Below, in pieces: positions 15,001 through 26,290 of a stretch of DNA of 64,000 nt. Position numbers and translations under genes: made by a program. Below the pieces are notes generated by a model. The model saw only the letters and a program-made list of their open reading frames with translations. It made no database searches and had not been told where the DNA came from. The DNA is from Eledone cirrhosa (taxonomy: Eukaryota > Mollusca > Cephalopoda > Octopoda > Eledonidae). Where the stretch lies: assembly GCA_964016885.1 (NCBI GenBank), contig OZ024740.1, positions 197,576,582-197,640,581 of the forward strand, written 5' to 3'. How positions within the stretch are numbered: position 1 is the stretch's first letter; each line of letters starts with the position of its first letter.

Positions 15001-17930
15001 GTTGTTGGTGTTGTTATTATCATTGTGGTGGTAGTTTTTATTACTGTTGTTGTTGTTGGTGTTGTTATTATCATTGTGGGGGTAGTAGTTGTTACTGTTG
15101 TTGTTGTTGGTGTTGTTATTATCATTGTGGTAGTAGTAGTTGTTACTGTTGTTGTTGTTGGTGTTGTTATTATCATTGTGGTGGTAGTAGTTGTTACTGT
15201 TGTTGTTGTTGGTGATGTTATCATCATTGTGGTGGTAGTAGTTGTTACTGTTGTTGTTGGTGTTGTTATTATCATTGTGGTGGTAGTAGTTGTTATTGTT
15301 GTTGTTGTTGGTGTTGTTATTATCATTGTGGTGGCAGTAGTTGTTATTGTTGTTGTTGTTGTTGGTGTTGTTATTATCATTGTGGTGGCAGTAGTTGTTA
15401 TTGTTGTTGTTGTTGTTGGTGTTGTTATTATCATTGTGGTGGTAGTAGTTGTTACTGTTGTTGTTGTTGTTGGTGTTGTTATTATCATTGTGTTGGTAGT
15501 AGTTGTTACTGTTGTTGTTGTTGGTGTTGTTATTATCATTGTGGTGGTAGTAGTTGTTATTGTTGTTGTTGGTGTTGTTATTATCATTGTGGTGGTAGTA
15601 GTTGTTACTGTTGTTGTTGTTGGTGTTGTTATTATCACTGTGGTGGTAGTAGTTGTTACTGTTGTTGTTGGTGTTGTTATTATCATTGTGGTGGTAGTAG
15701 TTGTTACTGTTGTTGTTGTTGGTGTTGTTATTATCATTGTGGTGGTATTAGTTGTTACTGTTGTTGTTGTTGGTGTTGTTATTATCATTGTGGTGGTAGT
15801 TTTTATTACTGTTGTTGTTGTTGGTGTTGTTATTATCATTGCGGTGGTAGTAGTTGTTACTGTTGTTGTTGGTGTTGTTATTATCATTGTGGTGGTAGTA
15901 GTTATTACTGTTGTTGTTGTTGGTGATGTTGTTATTATCATTGTGGTGGTAGTAGTTGTTACTGTTGTTGTTGTTGGTGATGTTGTTATTATCATTGTGG
16001 TGGTAGTAGTTGTTACTGTTGTTGTTAGTGTTGTTATTATCATTGTGGCGGTAGTAGTTGTTACTGTTGTTGTTGTTGGTATTGTTATTATCATTGTGGT
16101 GGTAGTAGTTGTTATTGTTGTTGTTGGTGTTGTTATTATCATTGTGGTGGTAGTAGTTGTTACTGTTGTTGTTGGTGTTGTTATTATCATTGTGGTGGTA
16201 CTTTTTATTACTGTTGTTGTTGTTGGTGTTGTTATTCTCATTGTGGTGGTAGTAGTTGTTACTGTTGTTGTTGTTGGTGTTGTTATCATTGTGGTGGTAG
16301 TTTTTATTACTGTTGTTGTTGTTGGTGTTGTTATTATCATTGCGGTGGTAGTAGTTGTTACTGTTGTTGTTGGTGTTGTTATTATCATTGAGGTGGTAGT
16401 AGTTGTTACTGTTGTTGTTGGTGTTGTTATTATCATTGTGGTGGTAGTAGTTGTTACTGCTGTTGTTGTTGGTGTTGTTATTATCATTGTGGTAGTAGTA
16501 GTTGTTACTGTTGTTGTTGTTGGTGTTGTTATTATCATTGTGGTAGTAGTAGTTGTTACTGTTGTTGTTGGTGTTGTTATTATCATTGTGGTGATAGTAG
16601 TTGTTACTGTTGTTGTTGGTGGTATTGTTATTATCATTGTGGTGGTAGTAGTTGTTATTGTTGGTGTTATTATCATTGTGGTGGTAGTAGTTGTTACTGT
16701 TGTTGTTGTTGGTGATGTTATTATCTTTGTGGCGGTAGTAGTTGTTACTGTTGTTGTTGTTGGTATTGTTATTATCATTGTGGTGGTAATAGTTGTTATT
16801 GTTGTTTTTGTTGGTGATGTTATTATCATTGTGGTGGTAGTAGTTGCTACTGTTGTTGTTGTTGTTGATGTTATTATCATTGTGGTGGTAGTAGTTGTTA
16901 CTGTTGTTGTTGTTGGTGTTGTTATTATCATTGTGGTGGTAATAGTTGTTATTGTTGTTGTTGTTGTTGATGTTATTATCATTGTGGTGGTAGTAGTTGT
17001 TACTGTTGTTGTTGTTGGTGTTGTTATTATCATTGTGGTGGTAATAGTTGTTGTTGTTGTTGTTGTTGGTGATGTTATTATCATTGTGGTGGTAGTAGTT
17101 GTTACTGTTGTTGTTGTTGGTGATGTTATTGTCATTGTGGTGGTAGTAGTTGTTACTGTTGTTGTTGTTGGTGTTGTTATTATCATTGTGGTGGTAGTAG
17201 GTGTTACTGTTGTTGTTGTTGGTGTTGTTATTATCATTGTGGTGGTAGTAGTGGTTGTTGTTGTTGTTGTTGGTGTTGTTATTATCATTGTGGTGGTAGT
17301 AGTTGTTACTGTTGTTGTTGTTGGTGTTGTTATTATCATTGTGGTGGTAGTAGTTGTTATTGTTGTTGTTGGTGATGTTATTATCATTGTGGTGGTAGTA
17401 GTTGTTACTGTTGTTGTTGTTGGTGTTGTTATTATCATTGTGGTGGTAGTAGTTGTTACTGTTGTTGTTGTTGGTGATGTTACTATCATTGTGGTGGTAG
17501 TAGTTGTTACTGTTGTTGTTGTTGGCGATGTTATCATTGTGGTGGTAGTAGTTGTTACTGTTGTTGTTGTTGGTGATGTTATTATCATTGTGGTGGTAGT
17601 AGTTGTTACTGTTGTTGTTGGTGTTGTTATTATCATTGTGGTGGTAGTAGTTGTTATTGTTGTTGTTGTTGGTGTTGTTATTATCATTGTGGTGGTAGTA
17701 GTTGTTACTGTTGTTGTTGTTGGTGATGTTACTATCATTGTGGTGGTAGTAGTTGATACTGTTGTTGTTGTTGGTGATGTTATTATCATTGTGGTGGTAG
17801 TAGTTGATACTGTTGTTGTTGTTGGTTATGTTACTATCATTGTGGTGGTAGTAGTTGTTACTGTTGTTGTTGTTGGCGATGTTATTATCATTGTGGTGGT
17901 AGTAGTTGTTACTGTTGTTGTTGGTGACAT
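1..17930 (+). repeat. 17.9-kb G/T-rich satellite with nested higher-order repeats
   Basis: About 350 tandem monomers of 48, 51, 54 or 57 bp fill the region. Each has a constant half (GTTATTATCATTGTGGTGG, then TAGTAGTTGTTACTG or TAGTAGTTGTTATTG) and a variable (GTT)4-6 GGT half. Length changes are almost always multiples of 3, so the plus strand stays open as Val/Ile/Gly repeats and the minus strand as Thr/Met/Ile/Pro repeats for thousands of codons. The frame changes only near 3,450 (2-bp loss), 9,070 and 14,587 (1-bp gain each). Rare variants recur at fixed offsets (about 3.80-3.81 kb, 1,614 bp and 5,518 bp), showing large internal duplications. No start context, splice structure or non-repetitive domain suggests a real protein. 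I read it as a satellite whose long ORFs follow from a stop-free, triplet-based unit. A mucin-like Thr-rich protein on the minus strand is the only coding alternative, and an unlikely one. The array ends at GGTGACATTTTG. Confidence 0.97.
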
Positions 17931-17972
17931 TTTGTTAGAGTGTTTCTCAAAAATACCAATTATTCAATCAGC

Positions 17973-18036
<64 letters not shown>
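17973..18036. repeat. (TATC)n microsatellite, left flank of LINE copy 1
   Basis: Sixteen uninterrupted TATC units lie 40 bp after the satellite ends and directly abut the truncated LINE that starts at GGGTCGACC. Confidence 0.98.
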
Positions 18037-19957
18037 GGGTCGACCATGGTTACCTGGATGCGGTGCTAGCGGCGGCAGGCTTCGGACCCGTTTTCAGGGG
18101 CTGGATCACTGCTATGCACAGCAGCCGCATCTGCTCTAGGGTCAAGGTGAACGGCTACCTCTCGGAGCCATTCAAAATCGCGCGGTCCATCCGACAAGGG
18201 TGCCCTCTCTCCTCCCTTCTGTATGTATTGACTCTCGAGCCACTACTGCGGAAGTTGGAGTTGTTGCAGGGCATCCCTTTGGAACCGGGATTGCGGAAAG
18301 CGGTGTCGGCCTACGCCGATGACGTGACAGTAATGGTGTCGACGGCCTCCGAAATCGAGGCGGTCGGCACCTTACTGGAGGAGTACGAAAAGTTCACAGG
18401 GGCTAAGCTGAACCGGGACAAGTCGATCGGTTTGCAACTCGGCACGTGGAGGGGCAGACCGATGCCCTCCGATAGCGTCGTCGGACGCTGGACGGAGGGC
18501 CCGGTGAAGTTGCTCGGGGTCTGGTTCGGACCGGACCTCCAGGTGGAGAAAAACTGGGCGGAGGTTACGAACAGAGTGTTTGCACTGACCCAGAAGTGGG
18601 CCAGTTGCAAACTATCCCTGAAAGGTCGGGCGGAGGTGGCGAACACCTACATAGCGTCCGTCATCTACTACCGCCTGACCGTAGTGCCCTGCCCAAGGGA
18701 AACCCTCACCAAGATGGAGCGCGCGCTCTTCCAATTCCTTTGGAAGAGGCGGGCTCCTATGGTGAGGAGATCCATCTGCTGTCAACACCCTTCGAAAGGA
18801 GGGCTGGGGATGCCGTGGCTAATGATGCGTAAACACGCATTAAGGCTACGGCACCTCTACGTATTCCTCACCGGACAACCGGTGTGGGCCTCGTTTGTGA
18901 GACGAACCTTTCCCAGACTCGTCTCACTCACCGAGCTGCAATCCTGGGTCAAGCAAAGACCGAGAAAACTGGGCGCCTGGCACACTGAGTGTGCCCAGGC
19001 GCTCACCGCCCTCTGGCAGGCGGATCCGGTTATCAGTGGAGACTCCACCGCAACATTCTATAGAGGGCTGGTACGCAGCAGGTGCGACGACGCCCTCGGA
19101 GAAGCCCTAGACATGGAGGAGGACGAACTGGCCAGCCTTTTCGGTAGGACATTTAGCCCGGGACCTATGGACAACTTCCAGAAGTCCCTGGCCTGGCAGT
19201 GCTACCGAGGGGCTTTACCCGTTCGAGAAAGGCTCTACAGACACGGGCGCCCGGGTAGGGACCCCGCCAAAAAGATCTGTCCCAGATGCGTGTGCGACGA
19301 GGAAACCGTTGCACACGCATTAGTACACTGCTCGGGCGTAGCCGATCTGTGGGGCTATGTCGAACAACTGCTGTCAAGGGTGGGACCGATCCGGTTGACC
19401 ACCGAGTCTATTGTAATGATCAAGCCGCCTCCCCCCTTCAAAGATGAAGCAGAGGCGGTGTTTCTGTGCGTAATAGCCATGGCGAAAGAGGTTGTATGGT
19501 GGACGCGTCTGAAAGGACTGAGGTCGGGCACCTTTCTCTCTGGCCAACAACTGGTCCGTTTCTTCCGATATCATTTCGGAAGAAGGATCAGGATGGAGAG
19601 AGAGGTGCTGCACCCCAGCCGTTTCTATGAAAGATGGGTGAAAGTGGCGAGAATGGCCCGTGTGAATGGGCCTTCACTCTACATCAGACTATAGGTGAGG
19701 AAGATGAAAGACCAAGGGAGCACCCCTTCTCTGTGCTCCTGAGGAGAAGGGTTGCACACTTTTTTCGGGGGTGTGTGCGACCCCCCAAGGCGCCTCCTCT
19801 CTATTGAGGATTTTGTTAAAAATTTTATTTTTTGTTATATCTTATTTTATTTTTATATTTTGTTATTGCCTTCTCCTTATTGAGGACGCCTTTTTGTGTA
19901 AACTCCCCCCTTTGTACTTGTCCCACTTTTGATGCCCTAGTGGCAAATAAAAGAAAT
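18037..19957 (+). mobile_element. 5'-truncated Tx1-like LINE (copy 1)
   Basis: The first bases match the nearly complete copy from 23,961 onward, inside RT motif A, and the match runs through the ORF2 stop and a 3' UTR to GCAAATAAAAGAAATA. A (TATC)n tract abuts both ends. The 5' truncation point lies exactly at the microsatellite boundary, as expected from incomplete target-primed reverse transcription into the repeat. The 3' UTR (19,695-19,957) contains two short inverted repeats near 19,724-19,785. Confidence 0.93.
18039..19694 (+). pseudogene. ORF2 C-terminal part: reverse transcriptase and CCHC end (Tx1-like LINE)
   Basis: This open 552-codon segment lacks the endonuclease and the first RT blocks. 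It starts at VDHGYLDAVLAAAGF, just after motif A. It retains motif B (RQGCPLSSLLY), the catalytic YADD box (SAYADDVTVMV, about residues 89-99), the thumb region, and a C-terminal zinc knuckle CPRC-x8-H-x4-C near residue 413. Translation ends at TAG 19,692-19,694. There is no internal stop or frameshift, so it is fairly young. Without its 5' part it cannot be mobile by itself. Upstream in-frame codons run into the TATC repeat and are not part of the gene. Clade assignment (Tx1 within the L1 group) rests on recognised RT block wording, not on a search. Confidence 0.92.
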
Positions 19958-19958
19958 A

Positions 19959-20010
<52 letters not shown>

Positions 20011-20011
20011 C

Positions 20012-20085
<74 letters not shown>
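19958..20085. repeat. (TATC)n microsatellite between the two LINE copies
   Basis: About 32 TATC units with one CATC variant lie directly after the 3' end of LINE copy 1. They are followed at once by the 5' UTR of LINE copy 2, with no other sequence at either junction. Confidence 0.98.
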
Positions 20086-20310
20086 TTCTTTACGATGCGC
20101 ACATGTGCTGAGCTCGCTCGGTAAGTTTTTGTTTAAATTCATACGGAAATTGTAAACTGTAAACTTTCATTTTTGTACCATTTTGTAGAGGGACTGCCAG
20201 GTCAAATTTTGATCTGGTCGGTCTCTCAAAATATTCTGCGCCTTTGGGCGAAATAGTTTTGTGAACATTTTATCTTTCGAAAAACTTCGAAAAACCCTAT
20301 TTTGAGAAAA

Positions 20311-20484
20311 ATGGCTGAAGCATCTTCACCATCAATCAAAGAAGGAAAGGGGAAGTCATACTCACAGCTTCCCCCTGCCACTGTCACAGCAGCAGATGCC
20401 AAAGGCAGAGGTCAGAGAGAGGAAGAATTGTCTTCACCTGTTGACCGACCACTAGATGTAGCCACAACTACACAAGAATTTGAA

Positions 20485-20515
<31 letters not shown>

Positions 20516-21855
20516 GCAACAATAAAGACAACAAAAACAACAACAACACAAACGTCACAAGTATCCACACACCAAACGAGAAAGACAACAACAACAACAA
20601 AGATGAAAACAACTCAAACGACGAGAAACAAAACAATACTAAAATCCAAAGCGAAAACAAAATATCTTTTGCACAAACGGCTAAATTATCAGTCGCGTAT
20701 GTGCTTGAAGATATTTCAAAAGCAAAAGAAATGCTGGAAAAAGCCAAGAAATATGTATCTTTTGGCGAAAACGGTTCGTTTTCTATACATTCACCTCCAG
20801 AACTAAAAAAACAGACGGAATTACGAACTGTCGTATTCCGAACAATTTTAAATAAAACAAAAAAACCAGCGCAACCATCTCAAGCTGAAATTCAGTTAGT
20901 CTTGAAAGACGCGATGAGAGACATCACTTTTATACAAAAGGATAAACTCTATGGGAGTTTATCCATATTGATGAAAGACGAATTGGCGGCGAAAAAATAC
21001 TCTGTGTCGCCAATTCGGTCCACACACTACACCTTCTTCCCCACCTACATGGGTAAAAAACCCCAGAGGATATGGATAACCACCATCACCCCAAACATAA
21101 ACTACTGGTGGTTACTAACCGGTTTCCTCAATTTAGACGAGGACAACCTCATTTCAATAGAGAAGGCATCCGGCGACGCGTTCAGTGGAACGAGCATCGA
21201 AATTCTGACCCAAATAAGGCCAGAACGCATCGCCCAAATCCCTGAGCGCGTCATGCTGGATGACCGTACCCACCTCAACATTATTGTGGAGGGTAGGCGT
21301 CCCTCCTGTTACCTCTGTGGCAATAGAGGTCACCTGAGGGCTGCCTGTCCCCAGCTCACACAGAAAAAACACTGCTACCAACACCAACACCACCCCAACA
21401 ACAACAACAAAAACAACCACAACAACAACAACAAAAACCAACAACCCCACCACCACCACCACAACAACAACAACAACAACAAACACGTGAAAAAAATAAC
21501 ACAGAATACTGTCCCACCCAATCCCTCCCCACCCAAAACAAATACAAAAACACACACACCGCAAACACTACCAGAAAACATACCTCTCCCACCCAACAAA
21601 GAAGACGAACCCCTTTCGTCGCAAGACGAAAAAGATCCCTTCCAACAAGTAAAAAGAAAGAAGAGGAGACGCACCACAGACACACATGTTAACTTTAACC
21701 CCTCCCCAAGAGAACACAAACTACACACAAACCACCCCTCCCTGTCACACAACACTAACTGCTACACAAAAAAAGACCTTACAATATACATACATGAACA
21801 CAGACAACAAAGAATTACGGAAAACAATTTCAGCAAACCCTTCGGTCCAAACTGA
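20311..21855 (+). CDS. LINE ORF1, gag-like protein with CCHC zinc knuckle
   Basis: I start it at ATG 20,311 (MAEASSPSIKEG); the codons just upstream are in frame but contain no ATG. The product is 514 residues. In order it has an acidic Ser/Lys/Gln-rich start, an Asn-rich tract at about residues 58-110, a conserved-looking core with a KMQ/aromatic mixture at 120-320, one CCHC knuckle (CYLC-x4-H-x4-C) at about 333-346, a second Asn/His/Gln tract at 355-395, and a Lys/Arg-rich tail. ORF1 proteins of L1/Tx1-type LINEs bind element RNA and form the RNP with the ORF2 product; I infer that role here. The frame stops at TGA 21,853, then TAA 21,862, but is open again to 22,194 with the same Pro/His/Gln/Asn-rich composition, so the true C-terminus may have been about 110 residues longer. 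The long (AAC)n-like tracts could be slippage-derived. Confidence 0.88.
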
Positions 21856-22181
21856 AGGGCCTAACTTTATAACTGCTGTGGGACTACCTCATTTAAAAAT
21901 GATAAAAGTCCCAATGCACTTGTACAAAACACTGAAAATAAATTTCACGGAGGACGTGGGCCCCCCCTGCGCCAAACCAATCAACCGCGTCCTCTTAAAA
22001 AATTTCACCCCCCCCAGACACCCACTCAACCACAAACACCCCAACCCCACAACACACCGATGCCCCTTCACTTCCACAAACCACCACCCCACCCAACAAC
22101 CCATCCCCAACCAGCATGGAAATTGAGCGGCCCGTTTCCCGGGACGCAGAGAGGTAAGTGCCTTTTCTCCTTACCACCAAC

Positions 22182-25100
22182 ATGGCTGTGCTAAGAGTAG
22201 GGTGTCTAAATGCGCGTGGCCTGGGCTCGTCTTGGAAGCAAGCAATGCTTCTAAATGACCTCAGGTCACAATCTATAAATGTGATGGTTATCTGCTAGGC
22301 CCGGATCAGCAGCATGCGGCAGCTAGCCCCCACCTTTGACGACTTTGAGATGCACGCATCTCTCTGTCAGCCCGGAGGTGGGGGTGGGGTTGTCGTTCTG
22401 CTGCAAAAACATATGGGCCTTGCAACACAGATAGTTCACTTGGACCCAGGGGGTCGACTGGTGGTGCTGGACCTTGGCAGTGGTGAAGGTAGAGCCTTTA
22501 GGCTGGTAGCCGCATATGCCCCTTTTGGGACAGAGCGGCCCGACTTTTTCCAGCGTCTGGAGTCTTTTCTAGGGACGTCCCGTTCCCTGCTTTTAGTGGG
22601 GGATTGGAATAGTATCCTGGATGCACGTTGGGACTATGCAGGGGCATGTCCCGATAGAGAGGGGTGCAACAGCCTCAAGGAGTTACTCGGCCGATTTGAC
22701 CTGGCCGATAGATTTCGACTAGATTTTCCGACGGTGCCAACCTGGTCTTGGTCAAATCGCAGCGGATCATCTAAGTCGTACCTAGATAGATTTTTAGTTA
22801 GAAATAAGGACAGGGACTTTTTAAGTTGTCCAGAAATGCTCATGGTTGGCTATTCAGACCACAAGTTGGTGACCTGCATGGTCAACCTTGATAGAACGCA
22901 TAGACAGGGCCCCGGTTACTGGAAGCTCAACTTGTCCTTGCCGGCAAGTAGAGCCTACAGGGATCGGATTAGTACGTTAGTTAAGGAACGGTTGACTGGA
23001 GCGATCGTCAACAGCAGGTGGTGGGTATCTCTAAAGAGAGAGATTAGAGTAGTCTCGATAGAATTTAGTAAGGTTCTAGCTGCGGATAGGAATAGGAAGG
23101 AAAGGGAGCTAATAGATAGAGTAGAAGAGGCAATTAGAAGCGGCGACGTGGCCAGAGTGCTAGCGTCGAGAACGGCTTTGAGCCAGTTTTTCGACGCGAA
23201 GCACGAAGGCTGCGTTGTCCGAAGTAAAATACGTGCTCTAGGGAACGAGGGGACCAAAGCTGTTGGCTGGGCCCGCGTGACAGAGGCCAACAGTGGAACT
23301 AAATCCACCATCCGGTCTTTGCGAGACCTGGATGGACGGGCGATTCTTGAGCCTAAGCAGATGTGTGAGGCCTTTCAAAGGCACTTTGCCCGACTGTTCG
23401 GGAGGGGCGGGGAGCCGGTTGGGAACGTGGACTTCGGTCCATACCTCGACGGCCTGCCGCGCCTCTCGGACAGGGAGGCGAAGTCCTGTGAGGAGCCGAT
23501 TTCGGCCGCTGAGATAGAGGACGTGCTGAGCCAATGCGGCAAACGCAAATCCCCGGGTCTCGATGGTCTTCCTTACGAATTATATCTAGCTATGCCGGAC
23601 TTGTTCCCCGATCTCCTTGAGGCGGTCTACTGCAACTGGCAACAGAACGGGAGAATTCCCTGTACTGTGACCAAGGGCGTAGTCACGCTAGTGAGGAAGG
23701 ACGAGAACAAGGGGGACGAAATAAGTAACTTCAGGCCCATAACTCTGCTAAATACAGAGTTACAGATTTTGGCCAAGGTGCTAGCAAAGAGGTTGGCGCT
23801 TGTCTTGGGCAACCTGGTGGGAGATGCGCAGACATGCGCTATCCCGTCCAGGTTCATCCATGACAACCTCCACCTCATGCGATACATCATAGAGAGGGTT
23901 GGGAACGAACCCGGCTTTGGTGGGGCTCTGATCAACTTGGATCAATCTAAGGCGTTCGATAGGGTCGACCATGGTTACCTGGATGCGGTGCTAGCGGCGG
24001 CAGGCTTCGGACCCGTTTTCAGGGGCTGGATCACTGTTATGTATAGCGACCGCATCTGCTCTAGGGTCAAGGTGAACAGCTACCTCTCGGAGCCGTTCAA
24101 AATCGCGCGGTCCAACCGACAAGGGTGCCCTCTCTCCTCCATTCTGTATTTATTGACTCTAGAGCCACTACTGCGGAAATTGGAGCTGTTCCAGGGCATC
24201 CCCCTAGAACCGGGACTGCGCAAAGCGGCGTCGGCTTATGCCGACGACGTAACGGTAATGGTGTCGAGCACCTCGGAAATCGGGGTGATCGGCAACTTAC
24301 TGAAAGAATACGAAACGCTGACGGGAGCAAAACTAAACCCAGACAAGTCTGTCGGTTTGCAACTCGGTACGTGGAGAGGCAAACCGATGACATCCGACAG
24401 CGTCGTTGGACGCTGGACGGACGGACCGGTGAAATTGCTCGGGGTCTGGTTCGGTCCAGACCTCCAGGTGAAGAAAAACTGGAACGAGGTCACGGCCAAG
24501 GTGTTTGCACTCACTCAGAAGTGGGCAGAGTGCAAACTGTCCTTGAAAGGTCGAGCGGAGGTGGCGAACACTTTCATAGCGTCCGTCATCTACTACCGCT
24601 TGACTGTCGTGCCTTGTCCCCGTGAACACCTCGCCAAGATGGAACGCATGCTCTTCCAGTTTCTGTGGAAGAAGCAGGCTCCGCTGGTGAGGAGATCCGT
24701 CTGCTGTCAGCACCCTTCCAACGGAGGGCTGGGAATGCCGTGGCTGATGATGCGCAAACATGCGCTGAGGCTGCGGCATCTCCAGGTATTCCTCACCGAC
24801 CCCCAACCGGTGTGGGCACCGTTTGTGAGACAGGCTTTCCCACAGCTCGTCTCGCTAACGGAGCTGCAGTCCTGGGTGAAGAAAAGACCGAAAACGATGG
24901 GCACCTGGCACATTGAATGCGCTCAGGCGCTCACAGTCCTCTGGCAAGCGGGCGCAGCAATCAGTGGAGACGCCACTTCGACATTCTATAGAGGGATTGT
25001 ACGTTACAAGGGCGACGACGTGCTCGGAGAGACTCTGGGCGTCGAAGATGATGAGCTCACCAGTCTGTTTGGTAGGACTTTCCGCCCGGGACCTATGGAC

Positions 25101-25622
25101 AACTTCCAGAGGTCCCTGGCCTGGCAGTGCTACCGAGGAACTCTACCGGTTCGTGACAAGATCTACAGGCACGGACGCCCTGGCAGGGATCCTTCCAAGA
25201 GGACGTGTCCAAGATGTGCGCAGAACATTGAAACAGTTCTGCACGCAATTGTACACTGCCCGGGCGTAAGCGACCTGTGGAACTATACAGAACAACTGCT
25301 GTCGCGTATGGGACAAATCCAGTTGACTGCCGAGTCCATAGTAAGGATCAAACCGCCAGACTCTTTCAAAAACGAAAGAGAGGCGGTTTTCCTCTGTACG
25401 GTGGCTATGGTGAAAGAAGTTATATGGTGGACAAGGTTGAGAGGACTGAGGACAGATGCCTTTCTCTCCGGACAACAATTGATTCCCTTCGTTAAGTATC
25501 ACTTTAGGAGGATAATCAGGGTGGAGAGAGAGGCACTGCACCCCAGTAAATTTACTGAAAGGTGGGTGAATGAAGCGAAAATGGCCCGAGTGATTGGGCC
25601 TTCTCTGTTTATAAGCCTGTAG
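22182..25622 (+). pseudogene. LINE ORF2: APE-type endonuclease, reverse transcriptase, CCHC end; one premature stop
   Basis: Starting at ATG 22,182 (MAVLRVGCLNARGLG) the frame encodes 1,146 codons with one in-frame TAG at 22,296-22,298 (codon 39). Endonuclease motifs are visible: LNARGL, VGDWNSILD, TWSWSNRSG with YLDRFLV, and YSDHKLV. The stop falls at the position where this endonuclease family carries its catalytic Glu (after VMVIC). RT motifs follow: NFRPITLLNTE, LDQSKAFDRVDH (motif A), RQGCPLSSILY (B), SAYADDVTVMV (catalytic YADD) and KLLGVWFG. A C-terminal knuckle CPRC-x8-H-x4-C begins at 25,206. The RT wording is that of the Tx1 clade of the L1 group. The remaining 1,100 codons are open, which fits recent inactivation. 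A start at ATG 22,314 would skip the stop but lose the first endonuclease blocks. Confidence 0.92.
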
Positions 25623-25858
25623 GTTGAGGAAGAGAGCAAAAGGAAGAAAGGAGCCCTTGCACAACACGCTCCTGGAGTTGAGGGTTGTTCTATCGACGGG
25701 GTATTAAACAACCCATTTGTGGCGCCTCCCCCCTATTGGGGATTTCGATTGTTGAAATTGTTTGTTTTTATATTTTTTACACGACTGTATGTAAAATCCC
25801 CGGCATGTCTTTGTATTGTCCCCTTTTCTTGTTGCGCCCTTGTGGCTAATAAAGAAAT

Positions 25859-26290
<432 letters not shown>

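Larger units (their letters stand above)
20086..25858 (+). mobile_element. Nearly complete Tx1-like LINE (copy 2)
   Basis: The element has a 5' UTR of about 225 bp, ORF1 (ATG 20,311), ORF2 (ATG 22,182, TAG 25,620-25,622) and a 3' UTR ending GTGGCTAATAAAGAAATC, followed by TCTCTATC repeats. Total length is about 5.8 kb. The left end abuts (TATC)n. ORF1's frame, if its two stops at 21,853 and 21,862 are ignored, stays open to TAA 22,192-22,194. That overlaps the ORF2 ATG by 13 nt, a compact arrangement. Visible lesions are those two stops and one TAG in the endonuclease. Copy 1 is the same family, clearly similar but not identical. Confidence 0.92.

Noticed and set aside
9..17789. Giant open reading frames on both strands of the satellite (1,163 to 2,823 codons)
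   Set aside because: They are pure translations of the tandem monomer, change frame at three sites, overlap on both strands, and have no non-repeat domain or gene structure.
17940..18036. Upstream extension of the LINE copy 1 frame through TATC repeats
   Set aside because: The extension reads only (SIYL)n from the microsatellite; family similarity starts at 18,039.
21154..21755. Minus-strand Val/Cys-rich frames across ORF1
   Set aside because: They are antisense shadows of the Asn/His/Gln-rich (AAC)n tract in ORF1.
24125..24916. Additional frames inside LINE ORF2 on both strands
   Set aside because: They overlap the RT frame, carry no domain, and recur only because the GC-rich sequence is poor in stops.
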